The notes below the pieces were generated by a model. It saw only the letters and a list, made by a program, of their open reading frames with translations, was not told the origin of the DNA and did not search any database. A DNA stretch of 64,000 bases from Paramacrobiotus metropolitanus (taxonomy: Eukaryota; Tardigrada; Eutardigrada; Parachela; Macrobiotidae), in NCBI RefSeq assembly GCF_019649055.1, contig NW_026570221.1, positions 3,472,001 to 3,536,000 of the forward strand, given 5' to 3'. Shown here piece after piece: positions 61,944 through 64,000 of the stretch. The first letter of the stretch is position 1. Each line of letters begins with the position of its first letter. Position numbers and translations under genes: made by a program.

Positions 61944-63917
61944 TTACGGATTCTGCTGTTCGCGGTCGGTCAGGTGTTCGCACGGAAGCGTGCCGAGTGA
62001 TTTGGGATATCCCGACACAGTAAACTCATCACCATTTTTGTAGACGCCGATAACAGTTCTAACAGCTTGATCGTGTGCAATTTTGTTCGCCAGCTCTTTT
62101 CCTGCATTTTTAGTGCCATGTTGTTTCTTTTTTAGCGGATTAAAGAGCGATTCCCATACCCAGGCGCTCCAGGCATATGCGGGTCCATAATCAAGATAAT
62201 TGTCGGAACAGTGTAACAGCTGATGAAACGCGTACGTCATATTTCCAGCTCCGAAATACATGTAGGTCCTATGCACAAAATCGCAAATTAGCCGTTTAGC
62301 CATATGACCTCTGTAATTCAGGATCTCTTTCGCATTACTTTCCGGGGAACGGTAATCACACAGGAGATAGGTCAGTGCGTAAGAAAACTTCAGCAGCAGC
62401 TTTCGCACAGCGGGATGTACAGCTTGATCTACATGGTCGCCTCTCTTTTGAAACAGCAGCGGCAATGTATGGAGAAACAAATGCAGGTACTGATTATTTT
62501 TGTAGTCATTCGTTTCATTTAAGGGGCCGGGTATCCGGTTGTAATTACTGGGATACTTAATTTCTCTAACCATGACGTCACTCAGCAAATCGATACAGCG
62601 TTTATCTAAAAGACGCTTCTGGTTGCCGAAATCCAGCAATTTTGAAATCGGTAATTCTTGGATATCCACTTCCTTCAACACCAAAAAAAGCCGCTCTGAG
62701 ACATTTGGAAATAACGTGCATTAAATCATGTGGGAAGCATTTGATCATGTCGAATCTTTCTGCTGGAAGTCGAAGCATCTCGAAATAGTTCTTAATGCCG
62801 TCGTCTCCAACCTCCGACTCAGAAATTTCTTTTGTAGTCTGTGCCGCTATTCTTTTTGCTAGACAGTTTTGAGCCTGATTTCTTAGTCTGTCATTCGTTC
62901 TCCAAATCAGGATATCCCCGTGCTTGAATGGATATCGTACGCTTTTGCTGTCTTGGACCCCATCTACTAAACAGCTGGTACAGCCACGCACTTTTGAGTT
63001 ATAGAGACGGCTGCCTCTGATATCCGCTCGTGCTGGGGAATCACAGCAACATAAACCGATTTCGACATTAAAGAGCAGCGCAGATTCACCGACATTTATG
63101 CACAGAGATCCTTTCTGGATATCCAGTATTTCCGTTATGAAGGCTTTAAATAAAACGTTCGCCGGAGGTTTTTTCTGGCCGACATAGAGTGCCGCAAAAC
63201 GTGCAAACCCCCATCGATATCGCACCGGTAATTCAGCCAAGGTCCAGGACACAACCCACAAACTATTTTTCCTTCCCTTCACATCTGCACCGTCAAACCA
63301 GAACAATAAAGTTAGGCGCCGATGGTTTTCTTTTTCAGAAAGATCAGTTAACCGGTTCCCATGTTGGATATCCAAGTTATTTTGTGGAATGGGGGCATCG
63401 AGAAGTTGCCGGACTGACTGGTCCTGCAAATAGCTGAATCAGGCTGTCCTTTACAGATAAGCAATAAAATTTGACATGATTTGTGTTGGCAGTTTGAACT
63501 ACTCCACAACAGCCCAAATCTTCGTTAACACCGCGCACAGTGCCATTCTCAATGCAATGGATGTACTCCGAGATTTCTGGCCTGTCTTTCTTGACATAAG
63601 CTGTTAAAAGGTAGTGTGAGGAAGGAAAATTATGGCCCGCAGGCAGGAGCCGGTCAATGAATGATAACATCTTTTCCTGAACCACATTGCTGCAGTTGGT
63701 TTTTCGAAAAATCAACAGCAATTCCTCAACAGCATCTTTCAGCAGAACGTCGCATCCTTCATATACATATTTTGCGGAAAAACTTTCTTCTGGATAACCG
63801 GCGTCTTTGGTTTCTTCAATGACAGCTGCGCATTCAGCGGTGGTAACGGGAAACTCGCTCTCCCCCACGCCAAAGCTGCTGTCTACCGACATCTCGAACT
63901 CGGATTCTGCAATAATT
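61944..63917 (-). CDS. CACTA/TNP2-like transposase, three frames
   Basis: Three overlapping minus-strand frames form one protein. Frame 1 (from about 63,917, preceded by an acceptor-like ATTATTGCAG, to 63,377) is unrecognised and acidic. Frame 2 (63,429-62,602) has the TNP2-type core: LLFWFDGADVKGRKNSLWVV, LAELPVRYRWGFARFAALYV, CDSPARADI, a GC-x2-C site, and PHDLMHVISKCL. Frame 3 (62,684-61,944) has the downstream domain with YFGAGNMTYAFHQLLHCSDN, YGPAYAWSAWVWESLFNPLK and HGTKNAGKELANKI. These match the transposase plus DUF4218-like layout of CACTA/EnSpm elements, which cut and paste DNA. The frame 2 to 3 switch coincides with an A7 homopolymer (62,684-62,692), so an indel or assembly error may hide an intact gene. 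Frame 1 to 2 may be an intron ending TTTGCAG. Earlier exons lie right of the window. Confidence 0.75.
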
Positions 63918-64000
63918 CAGAAAAATAAATGAAGTGTTGCAGGAAACTTATAGAGTAAATATTTATTCCCAAATAGTCCATTTATCTCTTGAACATACCG

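Larger units (their letters stand above)
59441..63373. repeat. Dispersed GGATATCC palindrome (11 perfect copies)
   Basis: Perfect GGATATCC starts at 59,441, 59,486, 59,603, 59,977, 60,425, 60,721, 62,005, 62,660, 62,910, 63,117 and 63,366. One-base variants that keep GATATC are at 59,534, 61,475, 62,930 and about 63,018. That is 15 GATATC sites in 3.9 kb, where about one is expected. Copies fall in exons, introns and intergenic DNA and on both gene strands, so codon usage does not explain them. I noticed no perfect copy elsewhere in the window. Confidence 0.8.

Overview
This window reads as nuclear DNA from a small invertebrate. It is AT-rich, introns are short (about 60-130 bp) with GT...AG ends, genes are sparse and mobile DNA is abundant. 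Several decayed reading frames resemble the lineage-expanded F-box-like families I associate with tardigrades. That assignment is from memory and was not checked by any search, so treat 'probable tardigrade' as a working guess.

Layout. (1) 1-3.75 kb: a compact block of tightly packed, intronless genes from an integrated Polinton/adintovirus-like DNA virus: a cut-off frame, a pX-like core protein, an A32/FtsK-type packaging ATPase, a small membrane protein and a 241-aa protein on the minus strand. An ADP-ribosylglycohydrolase-like frame is divergently oriented 42 bp away. (2) 4.0-4.5 kb: four consecutive, unrelated hairpins of pre-miRNA size. (3) 4.7-5.65 kb: a two-exon orphan gene. (4) 7.8-10.3 kb: two head-to-head paralogous genes for small secreted propeptides, inside an inverted duplication that includes promoters and 3' flanks. 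(5) 11-26 kb: gene-poor, with fragments of the F-box-like family, a hAT-type MITE with perfect 8-bp target duplications, and a 908-bp foldback element. (6) 27-32.6 kb: a minus-strand Gag-protease retroelement (N-myristoylation signal, long coiled coil, capsid region, CCHC knuckle, retropepsin) with no reverse transcriptase or integrase in the window. (7) 34.8-37.6 kb: a second hAT-type MITE, a composite dispersed repeat with 51-bp tandem units, and a tRNA-like SINE. (8) 37.7-44.5 kb: an R2/NeSL-type non-LTR retrotransposon with a restriction-like endonuclease, split inside its RT domain by a 3,626-bp insertion. (9) 47.9-52.4 kb: exons of a serpin gene, with a second foldback copy in the intervening sequence. 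(10) 54.9-55.5 kb: a GC-rich exon. (11) 57.0-58.9 kb: a fifth hairpin and repeat copies. (12) 59.3-63.9 kb: a five-exon zinc-finger gene and, on the opposite strand, a CACTA/TNP2-like transposase. This last region carries a dense scatter of the palindrome GGATATCC.

The strongest candidates for something undescribed are the GGATATCC-decorated two-gene element at the right end, the mirror-image propeptide pair at 8-10 kb, the four-hairpin cluster at 4.0-4.5 kb, and the catalytically stripped ADP-ribosylglycohydrolase beside the viral genes. All coordinates and motifs come from reading the sequence. Family names are recognition from memory, and no database search was run.
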